Source of the DNA: Pseudarthrobacter polychromogenes
Lineage (GTDB): Bacteria; Actinomycetota; Actinomycetes; Actinomycetales; Micrococcaceae
Assembly (NCBI RefSeq): GCF_014644495.1
Contig: NZ_BMKU01000003.1
Location: forward strand, 56,645-120,644
Direction of reading: 5' to 3'
Length of the DNA: 64,000 bases
The notes under the pieces are model-generated. The model was not told the origin of the DNA. It saw only the letters and a program-made list of their open reading frames with translations, and did no database searches. Of the stretch, positions 62,184 to 64,000 are shown in pieces. Each line of letters opens with the position of its first letter. Position 1 is the first letter of the stretch. Both the position numbers and the translations under genes were made by a program.

Positions 62184-62789
62184 ATGGCCCGCCCCACACG
62201 ACACGAACGCAAGGCCGAGCTCCTCGCCGCCATCCTTGACTATTTGATGGACAAGACGCTGGCTGAGCTCACCTTCCGGAGCCTGGCCGACGGCCTGGGA
62301 ATGAGCGCCTACGTGCTGGTGTACCACTTCGGAAGCCGCGACCAGCTCATCAACGACATCGTTGTTTCCATCGAGTCCCGGCTGGACCGGATGCGCAACA
62401 CCGACGTGCGGGACATCGACCGCGCCGCCTGGCGGGACTTCCTGCTGGATTCCTGGCAGTGGACCATGGCGCAGCGCAACCGGCACCTCACGCGGCTCGA
62501 ATTTGAAGCGACGGCGCAGGACATCGTTGCCGCCGAGCCGCGGGGAACGTCGCAGGAACACTTCCGGATGCTCCACCACAAGACCCGCGACTGGCTGATG
62601 GTCCAGGGGATACCGGAGGAATTCGCCGATACGGACGCGCGGCTCTTCACCTCCACCTTCTACGGACTCCAGTTCGACTTCGTGGTCATGAACGAGCCGG
62701 AGGCAGCCACGAAGGCCTTCGAACTGATGCTCACGGTCTTCTTCAACAACCTTGAGGCCCGGTTGGCGGCCAGCGGACAGGACGGCTGA
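62184..62789 (+). CDS. TetR-family transcriptional regulator
   Basis: A 201-residue repressor. The N-terminal helix-turn-helix is in RKAELLAAILDYLMDKTLAE, followed by LTFRSLADGLGMSAYVLVYHFGSR, and the rest is a helical ligand domain rich in aromatic residues (WRDFLLDSWQWTMAQRNRH, FTSTFYGLQFDFVVMN). It lies upstream of an ABC-transporter gene with an inverted repeat in its leader (62933-62948), the likely operator. The ligand is not visible. ATG 62184 is preceded by two CTAGGAT copies about 20 bases apart. Confidence 0.87.
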   Translation: MARPTRHERKAELLAAILDYLMDKTLAELTFRSLADGLGMSAYVLVYHFGSRDQLINDIVVSIESRLDRMRNTDVRDIDRAAWRDFLLDSWQWTMAQRNRHLTRLEFEATAQDIVAAEPRGTSQEHFRMLHHKTRDWLMVQGIPEEFADTDARLFTSTFYGLQFDFVVMNEPEAATKAFELMLTVFFNNLEARLAASGQDG

Positions 62790-62932
62790 GCAGCCCTGCC
62801 CTCCGGACTCCCTTGCGCCGCGACGGCGGCAGCACACTGCCGCTGGGTGTCCCTTACGCCGCCGTCTCAGAGCTGTAACAATGAGCCGTATATGGGTGGC
62901 CTGACGGTCGTACCGTGATTGAATCAGAGTAA

Positions 62933-62948
62933 TCGAACGATTGTTCGA
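62933..62948. promoter_or_regulatory. Palindrome, probable TetR operator
   Basis: TCGAACGATTGTTCGA has exact six-base arms around a four-base centre, in the 220-base gap between the TetR gene and the binding-protein gene, 61 bases before the latter's start. The motif fits a TetR dimer site. Confidence 0.5.
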
Positions 62949-63009
62949 ATGGCGAACACCAGGGCTAGGGAACGCAGAAGTTCCCAGTCATGTGCACGAA
63001 GGAGTGAAC

Positions 63010-63996
63010 ATGAAACGTCGTCTTATTTCCGTCCTCGCAGCAGCCTCCATCCTTGGACTGGCGGCCTGCGGAAGCGGCTCGCCCAGTTCCACGGGAGGCG
63101 GAACCGCGCCCGCCACCGGGGGCGGGGAAGAAGGTTTGACCAAGGTCAGCGTGGGCGTCATCCCCATTGTCGACTGCGCGCCCATCTATCTCGGTGACAA
63201 GCAGGGATTCTTCAAGGAAGAGGGCCTTGAGCTGGATATCCAGACAGCCACCGGCGGCGCGGCGATTGTCCCCGGCGTGGTCAGCGGCAGCTTCGACTTC
63301 GCCTTCTCCAACCTGATCTCGGTCATGGTGGCCAAGGACAAGGGGCTGGACCTGAAGTTCGTGGCAAACGGCGCCTCCACCACGGGTGAAGAGGGCAAGG
63401 ACATCGGCGGTGTCGTTGTCCCGGCCGGATCGGACATCCAGTCCGCCAAGGACCTCGCCGGGAAAACTGTTTCCGTGAACAACCTCTCCAACATCGGCGA
63501 CACCACCATCAAATCTGTCATCGAGAAGGACGGCGGCGATCCCAGCGGGGTGAAGTTCGTGGAAGTCGCCTTCCCGGACGCCCCCGCGGCGCTGGCCAAC
63601 AAGCAGGTGGATGCAGCATGGATCCTCGAGCCGTTCCTGTCCAAGGCCGTGGATGAAGGCGGAACTGTGGTGTCGTCGAACTTCGTGGAGATGAGCCCGG
63701 AACTCGATATCGCCGGCTACTTCACCAAGGGCGACACCATCAGCGGTAAAGCCGACCTGACGGAAAAGTTCACCCGCGCCATGAACAAGTCCCTGGAATA
63801 CGCCCAGGAGCACCCGGACGAAGTCCGCGAGATCGTGGGCACGTACACCAAGATCGACGAGGCCACGCGGGCGAAGATGATCCTCCCGCGCTACCGCGTT
63901 GAGTTCGACGAGGGCGCGTTCAAGACGCTGGGCGACGCGGCAGCCAAGTACGGCACGCTCTCCACAGCCCCCAGTGCGGACGACCTCCTCCCGTGA
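63010..63996 (+). CDS. ABC transporter binding lipoprotein, NMT1/SsuA-like
   Basis: A 328-residue lipoprotein. The signal ISVLAAASILGLAACG has a lipobox with the acylated cysteine at residue 21. The mature part is the NMT1/THI5-like fold: VSVGVIPIVDCAPIYLGDKQ, GFFKEEGLELDIQTATGGAA and VSGSFDFAFSNLISVMVAKD. Substrates of this group include pyrimidines, sulfonates and other small organic molecules; the sequence does not decide. ATG 63010 follows GAAGGAG. The stop overlaps a GTG at 63993 that probably starts the permease gene. The upstream palindrome and TetR gene suggest repression until the substrate is present. Confidence 0.9.
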   Translation: MKRRLISVLAAASILGLAACGSGSPSSTGGGTAPATGGGEEGLTKVSVGVIPIVDCAPIYLGDKQGFFKEEGLELDIQTATGGAAIVPGVVSGSFDFAFSNLISVMVAKDKGLDLKFVANGASTTGEEGKDIGGVVVPAGSDIQSAKDLAGKTVSVNNLSNIGDTTIKSVIEKDGGDPSGVKFVEVAFPDAPAALANKQVDAAWILEPFLSKAVDEGGTVVSSNFVEMSPELDIAGYFTKGDTISGKADLTEKFTRAMNKSLEYAQEHPDEVREIVGTYTKIDEATRAKMILPRYRVEFDEGAFKTLGDAAAKYGTLSTAPSADDLLP

Positions 63997-64000
63997 GTCC
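63993..64000 (+). CDS. Start of the next gene, cut by the window edge
   Basis: A GTG overlaps the binding-protein stop (GTGA), the same junction type as in the other operons here. Only two codons are present. By context this should be the ABC permease. Confidence 0.35.

Overview
The window is a stretch of chromosome from a high-GC Gram-positive bacterium. Very high GC, many GTG starts, 1-4 base stop/start overlaps, a menaquinone pathway with a MenJ-type reductase and polyprenyl synthase, a mycobacterial-type ferredoxin sulfite reductase, adrenodoxin-type FprA and a type IB topoisomerase together point to Actinomycetota. Protein content and gene order most resemble Arthrobacter/Pseudarthrobacter (Micrococcaceae); that last step is my recognition, not a computed result. 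I saw no rRNA, tRNA, IS element, prophage, CRISPR array or replication origin.

Layout. 1-1251: end of a SipW-type signal peptidase cluster. 1293-2558: DUF302 protein behind a GC-rich palindrome, and a methyltransferase. 2835-4693: PAP2 phosphatase and an ArsR/AHSA1 pair with a perfect 16-bp operator-like palindrome. 4801-19995: menaquinone genes (menC, menD, menF, menG, menJ, polyprenyl synthase) interrupted by phoX, a VOC protein, a frameshifted aminotransferase and a polar amino acid ABC transporter. 20457-22564: AbiEi/DUF559-like protein, SUKH-like acidic protein, TRIC-type membrane protein. 22626-28508: sulfate assimilation (sirohydrochlorin chelatase, sulfite reductase, cysH, cysD, cysN). 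28740-31228: membrane protein, SRPBCC protein, RtcB. 31409-36273: sulfonate ABC transporter and siroheme synthase. 36373-46283: FprA, a catalase-like/SRPBCC fusion, DUF1206 and AI-2E membrane proteins, FadR/MFS pair, CYTH-CHAD protein. 46309-50759: PucR regulator and GABA catabolism. 50843-55649: phytase/RarD pair, topoisomerase IB, second FprA. 55838-60374: GAF regulator, aldehyde and alcohol dehydrogenases, DUF779. 60550-64000: APC permease, TetR regulator, start of an ABC transporter.

How the parts fit. The sulfur genes form a connected module: sulfonate uptake, ATP sulfurylase, APS reductase, sulfite reductase, and two enzymes for its siroheme; the FprA proteins are plausible electron donors through ferredoxin. 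Phosphorus scavenging appears three times (PhoX, phytase, PAP2), and CYTH-CHAD proteins are linked to polyphosphate. The GABA and ethanol/acetaldehyde clusters are ordinary catabolic units with adjacent regulators.

The most unusual content is non-coding: (i) ten copies of a degenerate 32-bp repeat in the two gaps flanking phoX, (ii) a nested palindromic element lying in frame inside the 5' end of cysH, and (iii) several long, nearly perfect intergenic inverted repeats, two families of which occur twice within the window. No clearly new multi-gene system was identified.
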